DNA of 57,327 nt, taken from assembly GCA_009377605.1 (NCBI GenBank), contig WHTT01000041.1, forward strand, positions 241 through 57,567. Direction: 5' to 3'. Below the pieces are notes generated by a model. That model was not told the origin of the DNA, made no database searches, and worked only from the letters and a program-made list of their open reading frames with translations. The DNA comes from Luteitalea sp. Lineage in GTDB: Bacteria > Acidobacteriota > Vicinamibacteria > Vicinamibacterales > Vicinamibacteraceae. Position 1 is the first letter of the stretch. Each line of letters begins with the position of its first letter. The translations under genes were made by a program, and so were the position numbers. This document shows positions 6,949 to 16,353 of this stretch, piece by piece.

Positions 6949-9504
6949 ATGCAGTTCCGTGGAACCGGCGCGTACTTCTTTCGGAACAAGCAGCTCAACG
7001 CCAACACGTGGGCGAACAATCGCAACGACGAGCCGCGTCCAGACGATGACCGCAAGAACACGTCGGTGAGCCTGGGTGGCCCGATTCGCCGCGACCAAAC
7101 GTTCTTCTTCGGATCGTTCATGGACTTTCGCGACAACGATTCAGGTCAGCAGAACAGCACACGGTTTCCGACGGACGCAATGGCACGGGGCGACTTCTCC
7201 AGCGTACCGGTGCAACTGCTCGATCCGGATTCCGGGCAGCCGCTCGCGGGCAATCGGATTCCGAGCCGGCTGCTCGATCCGGTCGCGCTGCAACTGGTGG
7301 AGCTGATGCCGACGGTCGAGAGCTACGACGATCGGCTCTTCTGGAGCTTCGAGGGCCCGTCGCGAAACGACGAGCTGCTGGCCAAAATCGATCACCATCT
7401 CGGCGCTGCGCACACGCTGCAACTGACGTCCTTCACGACATGGGGGAGGCAGACGATACCAAATCCCGGCGGCCGCCCGTCAGCGACCACCAACATTCCC
7501 GCCTGGGGGCCGCAGCTCAACGAATCGCGACAATACACCTCCGCGTTGCGACACACGTGGATTCTGGGGCCGCGTCTGGTCATGGAGTCGCGTGTCAGCG
7601 TCGCCCGCCTGGATGCCGACCGCACCACCGAGAACATCGGCAGAAACCTTGCAGACTTTGGAGCCCAGAACTACCCGATCAGCCAAGATGGGGCGCGCCG
7701 ATACCTTCCGCATATCACTATTGAAAACGGTCCGAATGGACGCAACGGCTTTCTGAGCCTCTTCAACCAAGGAAACTACCAGGCTGTGTCGAGCCTCTCG
7801 TGGAACACCGGCCGTCACAACCTGAAGTTCGGCGTGGAAGTGCAGCGACAGAACATCCGGCAATACGATGACACGGAGCGTATGTATTTCGAGTTCGACG
7901 GGCGGCACGCGGCGGGGCTCGACGCGCCACCGGAAAGCGATCAGTTCGCATTCGCGTTCGCGGACTTCATGATGGGGCAGACGACCCCGGCCGTGAGCTA
8001 CTCGGCGTCGGGCATCCTCGACTACGACGTGGTCAACTGGAACATCTTCGGATATGTCCAGGACGAGTGGCGGCTCACGTCTCGTCTGACGCTGACGCCA
8101 GGCCTCCGGTACGAGATCTACCTGCAGCCGCACGAGCAAGATGACAAGCAGGTCGCCTTTCGGATGGGGCACGAGTCGAGCCGATTTCCCAACGCGCCCA
8201 CGAATCTCGCCTTTGCCGGAGACGCCGGACTGGACGGTGGATTCTTCGAGCCAGACCGCAATAACTTTGCGCCGCGCCTCGGTCTCGCGTGGGACGTGCA
8301 AGGCGACGGCCGGACCGCCGTCCGGGCAGGCGTGGGTTGGTACTACTCCTATAACCCCAGTCAGTTCTTCATCTGGAGCGCCGAGAACAACCCGTGGCGG
8401 CCGGAAGTGTTCGGGAGTGGCGGCCGCCTGAGCGATCCGTGGCTCACCAGCCAGGAGCCGACGTACGCGTCACCACCCACGCCGCTGACGGGCGAGAACA
8501 TCGCCAATTTCCCGTGGACACCTCCGTATACCGCCACCGGTTATGCGGAGGACTTCGAGACGCCGTACAGCCTTCAGTGGAACGTCTCGGTGGAACGACA
8601 GATGTTCGAAGGGGTGTCCGTCACGGCTGGATACGTCGGCAACCGCGGTCACAGGTTCACGCAGATCCTCCCGATCAACGTCGCCGAATACCGCGAAGGC
8701 GCCAACGACACAGCGGGGAACATCAACGAGCGCCGGCCCATCCCTGACTTTGCCAGCGTCATGGAGATCAGCTCCACGGCGCGCCTCTGGTACGACGCAC
8801 TGCAGCTCAGCTCGACGTTGCGGGGCGGCGGCGTGACCGCGCGCGTGAGCTACGTGCTGGCGAAGGGCTACGACACGGCGGCTGCCGATCCAACGAGCCA
8901 GGGCAACCAACAGGCGGCCAACCCGCTGGACATCGCGGGGGAGCGCGGCGAGAACCAGCGGCGCCACACGTTTCGGGCCTTCTTCGCATGGGACCTGCCA
9001 TTCTTCAGCAATCGCCACACGCTTGCATCCTCGCTGCTTGGCGGCTGGCAGATTTCCGGCAGCGTGCGCGCGCGGAGCGGCGCGCCGCGGAACGTCACGC
9101 TCGGGACCGATTGGAACTTCGATGGCGTGACGGGCGATAGGCCGGACCTGGTCGGTGACATCCAGTATCCGCAGGCGGAGCTCGAGGACGGCGGGTACCA
9201 GTGGTTCGATCCGGCAGCGTTTGCACTGCCGGGTGGCGGGACGAACCACAACCTGTTCGGGACGCTGCCGCGCAACGCCATCTTTGGTCCCGGTGACTGG
9301 AACGTGGATGCTGCACTGCTCAAGCAGTTCCGCTTTGTTGGCGATCGTCGCTTCGAGCTGCGGTTCGAAGCCTACAACCTCTTCAACCACCCGAATCTCC
9401 AGCTCGGTAGCGGTGAGCTCGATTTCAGCAACGCCGACTTCGGCCAGGTCGTCACGCGCGACGGCAACCGCAGGGTCCAGCTCGGGATCAAGGCGTATTT
9501 CTAA
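6949..9504 (+). pseudogene. TonB-linked outer-membrane receptor lacking signal peptide, regulatory domain and plug
   Basis: The 851 codons match the barrel part of the carboxypeptidase-regulatory-domain TonB receptor family common in Acidobacteriota. The frame begins MQFRGTGAYFFRNKQLNAN, which aligns inside the family at the segment NDFHGTAYEFYRRKWLDTN of the intact receptor at 24474-28022. It then carries GGPIRRDQTFFFGSF and ends RVQLGIKAYF, a normal aromatic C-terminus. Compared with that paralogue about 270 N-terminal residues are missing, including the export signal, the beta-sandwich domain and most of the plug. The barrel frame itself is intact, so the loss may be recent. Without a signal peptide it should not reach the outer membrane. 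The ATG at 6949 may be accidental. Confidence 0.75.
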
Positions 9505-9620
9505 GGTTCGAGGTTCGAGGTTCGAGGTTCGAGGTCGGAGGTTCGAGGTTCGAGGTCGGAGGTTCGAGGTTCAAGGTCGGAGGTTCGAGGTTCGAGGTTC
9601 GAGGTTCAAGGTTCAAAGGT
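9505..9620. repeat. Tandem heptamer array (GGTTCGA-type units)
   Basis: About 16 head-to-tail seven-base units, mostly GGTTCGA, interspersed with GGTCGGA and GGTTCAA variants, begin directly after the TAA of the receptor frame. No gene is read through it. It separates this frame from the convergent ligD. Such an array is prone to slippage, so its length may differ among strains or be misassembled. Confidence 0.9.
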
Positions 9621-9666
9621 GGAAGAGACGAGGGCATGGTGGCTTGACAAGGGTTGTACCGTGCTT

Positions 9667-11865
9667 TCAGAGGCTTCCCAAGCGATCCAACACGGTGCGC
9701 ATGTCGGGGGGCTTGGTCGTTCTGAGCGATGCCCACAGATCACCGACGCGGCGAAAACGCGCTTCCACGGTGGTCAGCGTGAAGTCCTCGGGCGCCACGC
9801 CGTCATCCAACTCGTCCCACGCGAGCGGCGTCGAGACGCCGGCAAACGCCGTCGCGCGCACGCTGTAAGCCGACGCCAGCGTCTTGCCGAGGATGTTCTG
9901 GAGATAGTCGACGTAGACCGTGCGACCCCGCGCGCTGACCTGTCGCTCGACCGTGGCCTGCTTCGGGTGCTTCGTCGCGACGAGCGTCGCAATGATCCGG
10001 CAGAGGAGCTGGCCAGTGTGATAGCTGGTTCCCGGCGGTAACGGCAGATAGATGTGCAGGCCGCGCGAGCCGGAGGTCTTGGGCACGCCAGGGACGCCGA
10101 TGCTCTCCAGCTCCTCGTGCACCCAGCGCGCGACGTCGAGGACGTCAGCAAACGACGCGCCAGGCATGGGGTCGAGATCGATCGCGGCAAAATCCGCCGA
10201 TTCGGGGGAGCTCACGCGCGAGAACCAGGGATCCTGCGAGATGGCTGCCAACTGCGCCATGTAGAGCAGCGTCTCGAGCGTGCCCCCCACCAATCTCGGC
10301 GTCCGCTCGACACCCTTGTCCGAGCGCTCCTCGAGCACGTCCACCCGCACGCCAGGCGGCGCCTCGTCTGGCGCCCGCTGCTGGTAGAACGCCTTGCCGT
10401 TCACGCCGTTGGGAAAGCGCTTCATGACGAGCGGCCGATCGTCCACCACCGGCAGCAACCACGGCGAGATCCGCACGTAGTATCGAAGGAGGTCGCCTTT
10501 GGTGAAATTGCCCTGCGGCCAGAACACTTTCGCGAGGTTCGTCACGTCCAGCGTCTGGCCGCCGGGCAAGGCGAGCGTGCCGTCGCGCCGCGACTCCTCG
10601 AGCGCCTGGAGGTGAGAGACGAGCGACTCTCGCGCGGGATCGACTCGGAAGGCGGGCGGTCGCTTCTGGCCGCGCGGCGTCCGCCGTGAGCCCGACGTCT
10701 TCTCGCCCGTGCGCCGGCCGCGTCGCGAGGCGGTGCGCTCGACGTTCGCGGTCTCGGGCATCTGGCGCTCTGTGGGTGTCGCGAGCGGCAGCGGCAGCGC
10801 CAGCAACGGCTCGATGCCGACCTCGTGCGGCGCCTTGTCGTCACGCACTCCAAGGTAGACCGGATGGCGCAGCTTACGATCGTCGGTCCATTCCGCGAAC
10901 CGTACCTGCACGACCATCTCCGGCTTCACCCAGTGTGAGCCCGGCGGCGCGTCTTGCTCGTTGACGAACGGACAGTGTTCCGTCGCGCGGCTGGCGAGGA
11001 GACGTGAAAGCCGGCCGAGCTCCGTGTCGGAGAACCCTGTGCCCACCGCGCCGACGAAGAGCAGCGGCTGGTCCGCCCGCGCGCTGCTGCCGCGCACGCG
11101 GCGACGGTCGTCCACCCAGACGCCCATGAGCAAAGCGCCCATGTGCACGCGCGCGCCACGCGGCTCGGTCCACCCGCCGATCACGACTTCCTGCTGACGA
11201 AGAATCTTGATCTTGCGCCATGCGGTGCTTCGGCGACCGCTCTCGTACCGCGAGTCGGCGCGTTTGAGGATCAGACCTTCCAGGCCATGTTGTTCCGCCT
11301 CACGATAGAGTCGCCTGCCGTCGCCAGCCGTATACGAGCCGAGGCGCACCACGGGAGACGTCGCGGTGGCGAGCAGCCTGTCCAAGCGCGCACGCCGCGT
11401 CGTGAGCTGGAGCCCGCGAAGGTCGTCGCCGCCGTCGCGCAAGAGGTCGAACAACAGGAGGGCGGCTGGCTGTGCGCGCACGCGGGCGTCGATCTCGCGC
11501 GTCCCGGTGAGGTGCATCCGCCCTTGCAGCCGCTCGAATCCGGCCGGCTGGTCGCGCTCGTCCAGGGCGACGATCTCGCCGTCGAAGATGACCGGCTTGT
11601 CGAGGCGCTGGCCGAGCTGACGAAGCTCGCGCACCACCTCGGGGAACTGCGCGGTCTTCTCGTTGCCGTTGCGGGAATAGATCGCGACGCGCGGCGTGGG
11701 CGCAGCCGGCTCGACCATGACGATGGCGCGGATGCCATCGTACTTGGGCTCGAAGATGACTCTGTCGTCCAAGAGGTTTGCCTCGGAGGTGAGCTCACCC
11801 GCCACGGCCAACATGGGCCGCACTCGCGAAGGAGCCTCACGCCACGGTGTCGCTACGGGTGGCAT
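9667..11865 (-). CDS. ligD: LigD, NHEJ ATP-dependent DNA ligase with primase-polymerase domain
   Basis: LigD seals Ku-bound double-strand breaks after end filling. The 732-residue product has the ligase domain first, with the adenylated lysine in EPKYDGIRA (K41), VIFDGEIVALD, and GLILKRADSRYESG followed by the OB-fold. After a basic, low-complexity linker (GRRTGEKTSGSRRTPRGQKR) comes the polymerase/primase domain from about residue 430, starting LDVTNLAKVFWPQG and carrying DLDPMPG and the GSRGLHIYLPL segment. No phosphoesterase domain is present, so the order is Lig-Pol. ATG 11865 was chosen because it directly precedes the ligase fold; the longer open frame reads through the palindrome at 11896. 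It is divergent from ku. Confidence 0.93.
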   Translation of the reverse strand: MPPVATPWREAPSRVRPMLAVAGELTSEANLLDDRVIFEPKYDGIRAIVMVEPAAPTPRVAIYSRNGNEKTAQFPEVVRELRQLGQRLDKPVIFDGEIVALDERDQPAGFERLQGRMHLTGTREIDARVRAQPAALLLFDLLRDGGDDLRGLQLTTRRARLDRLLATATSPVVRLGSYTAGDGRRLYREAEQHGLEGLILKRADSRYESGRRSTAWRKIKILRQQEVVIGGWTEPRGARVHMGALLMGVWVDDRRRVRGSSARADQPLLFVGAVGTGFSDTELGRLSRLLASRATEHCPFVNEQDAPPGSHWVKPEMVVQVRFAEWTDDRKLRHPVYLGVRDDKAPHEVGIEPLLALPLPLATPTERQMPETANVERTASRRGRRTGEKTSGSRRTPRGQKRPPAFRVDPARESLVSHLQALEESRRDGTLALPGGQTLDVTNLAKVFWPQGNFTKGDLLRYYVRISPWLLPVVDDRPLVMKRFPNGVNGKAFYQQRAPDEAPPGVRVDVLEERSDKGVERTPRLVGGTLETLLYMAQLAAISQDPWFSRVSSPESADFAAIDLDPMPGASFADVLDVARWVHEELESIGVPGVPKTSGSRGLHIYLPLPPGTSYHTGQLLCRIIATLVATKHPKQATVERQVSARGRTVYVDYLQNILGKTLASAYSVRATAFAGVSTPLAWDELDDGVAPEDFTLTTVEARFRRVGDLWASLRTTKPPDMRTVLDRLGSL

Positions 11866-11895
11866 TGGTATGGGAGTGTAAGGAAAAGGCGCCTG

Positions 11896-11947
11896 AAAAA
11901 GGAACCGGGTACCTTTTCGCCGGCGAAAAGGTACCCGGTTCCTTTTT
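11896..11947. repeat. Perfect 52-bp palindrome, family C, copy 1
   Basis: Two 26-base arms beginning AAAAAGGAACCGGGTACC and ending GGTACCCGGTTCCTTTTT are exact reverse complements with no spacer; the centre is CGCCGGCG. It lies between the divergent ligD and ku starts, 30 bases upstream of ligD. A diverged copy sits at 43579-43644. It has the shape of a bidirectional terminator or a protein-binding palindrome, but it is more likely a mobile repeat. Confidence 0.92.
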
Positions 11948-12007
11948 CCGGTAAACCTTGAGCTAACATTGGCCGAGAGGAAGCGAGGGCCACTGGAGGG
12001 CCTCCGA

Positions 12008-12865
12008 ATGGCTGCACGACCTACGTGGAAAGGGTTTCTCAAGGTGAGCCTGGTCAACATCCCGGTGCGGGTGTTCCCAGCCACGGACTCCGCCGGCACC
12101 GTCAGCTTCAACCAGCTCCATGACGAGTGCCAGACGCGCGTCCAGTACAAGAAATGGTGCCCTACCCACGACCGCGAAGTGTCGAAGGATGAGATCGTCC
12201 GCGGCTACGAGTTCGAAAAGGGCCGCTACGTGGTCATCAACGACGAGGACCTCGAGAAGGTCCGCCCGCCGTCCACGCGTGTGATCAACCTCGTGCAGTT
12301 TGCGGACCTCGGCGACATCGATCCCGTCTACCTCGAAAAGCCATACTACCTCGCACCGGATGGTCCCGTGGCGGCCGAAGCGTTTGGCGTCATGCGCGAG
12401 GGGATGAAGGGGAAGGTCGGCATCGGCAAGCTCGCACTCTATGGTCGAGAGTACCTCGTGGCCGTCGCGCCGCGCGAGCGTGGCCTCGTCATGTACACGC
12501 TCCGGCGCGCAGACGAGGTCCGTCAGATGGGTGCCATCGACGAGTTCGAAGGCATTCCCGGTAAGCCGAATCCGGCGGAGGTGAAGCTCGCCCAGCAAGT
12601 GATCAGCTCGTTCGAGTCCAAGCTGGATCTCGGAGAGTTCAAGGACGAGTACCAACAAGAGCTGCGGCGGATCATCGACGCAAAGGTCGCCGGCGAAGAA
12701 GTCATCGCACCGCCCGAGGAGGCTCCGCAGAAAGTCGTGAACCTCATGGATGCGCTACGCCGGAGCCTCAATCAAGTGAGCGATACGCGGAAGCGAACCG
12801 CCAAAGCGGAGCTCCCGAAGCCGGTGGCCGCACGCCCCACGGCCCGGAAGCGCGCACGGGGATAG
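12008..12865 (+). CDS. ku: Ku, DNA end-binding protein of bacterial NHEJ
   Basis: Homodimeric Ku forms a ring on DNA ends and recruits LigD. The 285-residue product starts MAARPTWKGFLKVSLVNIPV, the typical Ku N-terminus, and contains the core beta-barrel segments FNQLHDECQTRVQYKKWCP and EFEKGRYVVINDEDLEKV. The lysine-rich C-terminus (RKRTAKAELPKPVAARPT, then RKRARG) resembles the extension that mediates LigD interaction or DNA threading. ATG 12008 is preceded by GGAGG with eight bases; an upstream TTG at 11969 is possible but less likely. It is divergent from ligD, with terC nine bases downstream. Confidence 0.95.
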   Translation: MAARPTWKGFLKVSLVNIPVRVFPATDSAGTVSFNQLHDECQTRVQYKKWCPTHDREVSKDEIVRGYEFEKGRYVVINDEDLEKVRPPSTRVINLVQFADLGDIDPVYLEKPYYLAPDGPVAAEAFGVMREGMKGKVGIGKLALYGREYLVAVAPRERGLVMYTLRRADEVRQMGAIDEFEGIPGKPNPAEVKLAQQVISSFESKLDLGEFKDEYQQELRRIIDAKVAGEEVIAPPEEAPQKVVNLMDALRRSLNQVSDTRKRTAKAELPKPVAARPTARKRARG

Positions 12866-12874
12866 AGACATACC

Positions 12875-13684
12875 GTGCTCGATCTCATTTGGTCGACAGG
12901 CACCATTGCGCTCGGGCTGACCGAGCAAGCCGCGACTCCGGCCAGTGCTGATCTCGTCAGTATGGCGAGCCTCATCACGCTGGTCACGCTCGTGGCGCTC
13001 GAGATCGTTCTCGGCATCGACAACATCATCTTCATTGCCATCCTCGCGGGCCGGTTACCAGCCGCGGAGCAGCCGCGCGCGCGGCGCCTCGGCATTGGGA
13101 TGGCTGTCATCTCGCGCATCCTCCTCCTGTTCGGCATCTCGTGGGTCATGACACTGACCCGCCCGTTGTTCACCCTGGCGGGCGTGAGCCTATCGGGGAA
13201 GCAGCTCATCCTCGTCGGGGGCGGCCTGTTTCTCATTGGCAAGAGCACCTACGAGATCCACGACAAGCTCGAAGGCGGCGACGACCACGGGAGCACTGTT
13301 CGTGGTGGCTCCGCGCTGGCCGGCGTCGTCTTCCAGATCATGCTGATCGACATCGTGTTCTCGCTCGACTCCGTGATTACCGCCGTCGGGATGACGCCGC
13401 ACGTGCCGCTCATGGTCATTGCCGTGCTCGCAGCGGCCGGTGTGATGCTCGCCTTTGCGGGTGCCGTCAGCGACTTCGTCCACCGGCACCCCACCATCAA
13501 GATGCTGGCGTTGGCATTCCTCCTGTTGATCGGCATGATGCTCGTGGTCGAAGGATTCGGGCAGCACGTCAGCAAGGGGTACATCTACTTCGCCATGGCT
13601 TTTTCGCTGTTGGTCGAGTTTCTGAACATGCGGCTGCGCGGGAAGGCGAAGCCGTTGCCGCTCCGACACTCGACGATGCGTTAG
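12875..13684 (+). CDS. TerC-family integral membrane protein
   Basis: TerC proteins are polytopic membrane proteins linked to metal-ion efflux and loading of exported metalloenzymes. The sequence has about seven transmembrane segments and both family signatures: ALEIVLGIDNIIFIAIL and MLIDIVFSLDSVITAVGM, each with acidic residues inside a membrane helix. The C-terminal helix reads YFAMAFSLLVEFLNMR. The GTG at 12875, nine bases after ku, gives 269 residues. ATG 12962 would remove 29 residues that include a weakly hydrophobic segment, so the start is uncertain. The tight spacing suggests co-transcription with ku. Confidence 0.88.
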   Translation: MLDLIWSTGTIALGLTEQAATPASADLVSMASLITLVTLVALEIVLGIDNIIFIAILAGRLPAAEQPRARRLGIGMAVISRILLLFGISWVMTLTRPLFTLAGVSLSGKQLILVGGGLFLIGKSTYEIHDKLEGGDDHGSTVRGGSALAGVVFQIMLIDIVFSLDSVITAVGMTPHVPLMVIAVLAAAGVMLAFAGAVSDFVHRHPTIKMLALAFLLLIGMMLVVEGFGQHVSKGYIYFAMAFSLLVEFLNMRLRGKAKPLPLRHSTMR

Positions 13685-13714
13685 TGGAAGGCGTTTACCG
13701 CGCCCTCTCGGGTG

Positions 13715-14653
13715 TTATGGGTGATCGTCGTGGCCTCGCGGTGTCGCCACCCGCACGTCCGTTTCGACGGAGAACTTGCGATAGTCGGAATATTCGGTGG
13801 TCGTATGGAAGCCGAACTTCCTGAAAAGGAGCGTGCGGCCGGACATCTTCACGTGCATGAGTGAGGGAAGCCAGATCTCGTCGTTGACTTTCTTGCGCTG
13901 AAACGTGAGCTCGCTGCCCGCATGGAGGCGGCCGACGATCCCCCATCCGATCTTGACGTCATCGATGACCTCGATTGCCACCTGTGCGATCTCGAAGTCC
14001 TGCTCATTGACCCAGGCACGCCCGTGCATCTCCTTCATGGTCTTCCCGATGCGCGTCTTCGGGTCCGCGTCGGGCTTGGGGGTGAGCTCTGCGACGATCA
14101 TCTGACGCCCGTCGAGGATGTCTCGGCCGATCAGTTGAACGTCGAACACCCGGAAGCCATCCTCGAGCCGCTCCTGCTCCTCTTGTCGCTCCTTGGCTCG
14201 TTTCTCGAGGCGCTCGGCACGCTCGTCCGGTGTCTCCTGTTCCAGCTTCTCACGGCGCTCGATCAGATCGTCGCGGTGCTCCTGATCCTGTTGCGCGACG
14301 ACAGCAGGATCGAGTGGTTTCCCGTCGACGGCGACCAGCCGTTTGTAGGTCTCACCAGAGATTGGCGATGGATAGACCTCGAACTCGCGGAGGGGCCCCA
14401 GCGATACCTTGCCGAGCTTGCTCACCTTGATGTCGCGCCGCCGCTCGCGATACGTGTATTGCCGAAGGAGCTCCTCGTCTGTCTTGAGGCGGGCATGCAC
14501 CTGCTCGCGTAACCACTCCGTGTCCGGCAGCGGTGCATCGACGTTGACCGGCCGGTCCAAGAGGTCGCTGGCGACCGGTTCTTGCGGGCGTGCGCTTGCC
14601 GCCGTCAGCAGGAGCAATAGCAGCGAAACCACAATGCGGGCAGATAGAACCAC
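13715..14653 (-). CDS. Secreted LolA-like protein of unknown function
   Basis: A 312-residue exported protein. From the GTG at 14653 the N-terminus is VVLSARIVVSLLLLLLTAAS, a good signal peptide. The middle holds a highly charged segment (DERAERLEKRAKERQEEQER), probably coiled coil. The C-terminal part, with GRAWVNEQDFEIAQVAIE and LTFQRKKVNDEIWLPSLMH, resembles outer-membrane lipoprotein-sorting (LolA-fold) proteins found in Acidobacteriota. The frame is open to ATG 14707, but a TATAAT box lies seven bases before the GTG, which points to the GTG as the start of a leaderless message. Function unknown. Confidence 0.68.
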   Translation of the reverse strand: MVLSARIVVSLLLLLLTAASARPQEPVASDLLDRPVNVDAPLPDTEWLREQVHARLKTDEELLRQYTYRERRRDIKVSKLGKVSLGPLREFEVYPSPISGETYKRLVAVDGKPLDPAVVAQQDQEHRDDLIERREKLEQETPDERAERLEKRAKERQEEQERLEDGFRVFDVQLIGRDILDGRQMIVAELTPKPDADPKTRIGKTMKEMHGRAWVNEQDFEIAQVAIEVIDDVKIGWGIVGRLHAGSELTFQRKKVNDEIWLPSLMHVKMSGRTLLFRKFGFHTTTEYSDYRKFSVETDVRVATPRGHDDHP

Positions 14654-14660
14654 TAGTACG

Positions 14661-14666
14661 ATTATA
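14661..14666 (-). promoter_or_regulatory. TATAAT -10 box, possible leaderless start
   Basis: On the minus strand a perfect TATAAT is followed by seven bases and then GTG (14653). No convincing -35 hexamer is seen 16-18 bases upstream, so this is tentative. Confidence 0.35.
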
Positions 14667-14717
14667 AAGATTAGAGACGTCAAAGGGGGCCCGCCGGCCT
14701 GACGCATCTTGCTGCTC

Positions 14718-14723
14718 TAGAAT
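14718..14723 (+). promoter_or_regulatory. TAGAAT -10 box six bases before the TPR gene start
   Basis: TAGAAT followed by GACCCA and ATG 14730. If used, transcription would begin at or next to the start codon. No matching -35 hexamer is evident. Confidence 0.3.
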
Positions 14724-14729
14724 GACCCA

Positions 14730-16253
14730 ATGTTCAGCGTGCTCCTGCTCGCATTGCTCCCATTGCTCGTGCTAGGACCTCCGCCGCACGCTGATGTTTT
14801 GCCTGGTCAGCAAGCGGTGCGAGAGGAACGGATCGTCGAGCTTGCCGGCCGTGCCAAGGAGGCGATGAGCTCGGGTCGGTTCGAAGAGGCCGCCAAGCTC
14901 TACGAGGAGATCCTGGTTGCGCATCCAGACGAGGCAGGACTCCACATGAACCTGGGCATGGCGCGAGCCATGGCGGGCCAGCCCCGGGCAGCGTTGCCCG
15001 CTCTCGAACGCGCGGCGCAACTGGATCCGTCGCTGCTCCCCGCGCAGCTCTTCCTCGGCACGGTCTACCTCGATCTCGGAGAGCCTGAGCGGGCAGTGGC
15101 CCCGCTCGAAAAGGTCGTCGCAGAACAGCACGACAACACGCAAGCTGCCCAAGCGCTCGGTGAGGCTCTACTGCAGATCGAGCGGTTCGACGAGGCGGCG
15201 GAACGGTTCGAGCGGCTCACAGAGGTGGCGCCGCAGTCTCCGAGCGGCTGGGCAGGGCTCGGCCGCAGCTACGAGGGCGGCGCGCGTCGCAGCTTCGGAG
15301 AGCTGCAGGAGATCGCACCAGGCTCACCCTACGTGTCGTTGATCGTTGCGGAGGTGATGGTCGCGACTCGCAAGCTGCCGCAGGCGTTCGCGCTCTACCG
15401 CGAGGCACAGAAGGCGTTGCCGGAGCTTCCCGGCGTCCATGAGGCGATCGCAGACATCTACGCAGCAAGCGGCCAGGCCGACTGGGCGGCCAGCGAGCGT
15501 GCCAACGCCCGCAAGATGGCGCCAGATTGCGGGCGCAAGCGTGCGGCCTGCGCGTTCCTGAAAGGGGAGCTGACACAGGCGGTACGGCTGACGAATGGGG
15601 AGCGGACGGCGGAGGCGTCGTATTGGCGGACGCGCGCGCTCAATCAACTGGCGACGCAGGCCTTTGCGCGGCTCGAGAGACTGCCGCCATCCGTCGAGCT
15701 CCATGCGGTCCGCGCTCGCATTGCCGCCGATCAAAATCGATCGCTGGACGCGGTCGAGGAGCTTCGCGCCGCGCTCGTGCTCGCGCCAGACGATCCGAGC
15801 CTCGAACGGGAGCTGGCGATGGCGCTCCACCTGGCGCGGGATCATGAAGCCGTGCTGCCCGTCGCTGAAAAACTGCTCGCCGTAGCGTCTGACGACCCCG
15901 AGCTAATATTCCTCTACGGCAGCGCGTTGCTCGACGCGCAACAGGTGGACCGCGCAATACCCTATCTCGAACGTGCCGTCGATGCCGTAGCGGCCCCCGT
16001 CGAGGCGCAGGCGGCGCTCGGCCGCGCGCTCATGCTGAAGGGAGAGGCGGCCGCCGCGATTCCACATCTCGAGGCGGCGCTCTCGACCGACGAGGATGGC
16101 AGTCTCTACTATCAGCTCGCGCAGGCGTATCAACGCAGCAAGAGGCCTACCGACGCACGCGCCGCGCTCGAGAAGTATCGCGACATCAAAGAGCGGATAG
16201 ACGCACAGAAGACGGAGGCTGGGGCGTCACCGCCGAAGATCACGCCACCTTGA
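14730..16253 (+). CDS. Secreted TPR-repeat protein
   Basis: A 507-residue protein with a hydrophobic leader (FSVLLLALLPLLVLG) and then successive 34-residue TPR units from about residue 38 to the end. Examples are AAKLYEEILVAHPDEAGLHM, AALPALERAAQLDPSLLPAQ and AIPYLERAVDAVAAPVEAQA. A Cys-containing insert (CGRKRAACAF) interrupts the array near residue 265. TPR arrays mediate protein-protein contacts, and a leader suggests a periplasmic scaffold. It is divergent from the LolA-like gene, about 75 bases apart. The specific role is unknown. Confidence 0.82.
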   Translation: MFSVLLLALLPLLVLGPPPHADVLPGQQAVREERIVELAGRAKEAMSSGRFEEAAKLYEEILVAHPDEAGLHMNLGMARAMAGQPRAALPALERAAQLDPSLLPAQLFLGTVYLDLGEPERAVAPLEKVVAEQHDNTQAAQALGEALLQIERFDEAAERFERLTEVAPQSPSGWAGLGRSYEGGARRSFGELQEIAPGSPYVSLIVAEVMVATRKLPQAFALYREAQKALPELPGVHEAIADIYAASGQADWAASERANARKMAPDCGRKRAACAFLKGELTQAVRLTNGERTAEASYWRTRALNQLATQAFARLERLPPSVELHAVRARIAADQNRSLDAVEELRAALVLAPDDPSLERELAMALHLARDHEAVLPVAEKLLAVASDDPELIFLYGSALLDAQQVDRAIPYLERAVDAVAAPVEAQAALGRALMLKGEAAAAIPHLEAALSTDEDGSLYYQLAQAYQRSKRPTDARAALEKYRDIKERIDAQKTEAGASPPKITPP

Positions 16254-16300
16254 TAATCCTCGAGTGTTTGTCGTGCGGGCCGCGGCGCGACAGCACCGAA

Positions 16301-16325
16301 CGAGGGGTCTAAAGACCCCCCCTCG
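16301..16325. terminator. Hairpin between convergent genes
   Basis: The inverted repeat GAGGGGTCT / AGACCCCCCCTC around an AA loop lies between the convergent TPR and HerA-like genes. It could act as a bidirectional terminator, but there is no T-tract and it may instead be another short interspersed repeat. Confidence 0.4.
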
Positions 16326-16353
16326 CTACTACGTGTTTGTGAGCACGACGACG

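Noticed and set aside
9505-9620. Possible CRISPR array.
   Set aside because: Units are seven bases long and contiguous, with no spacers.
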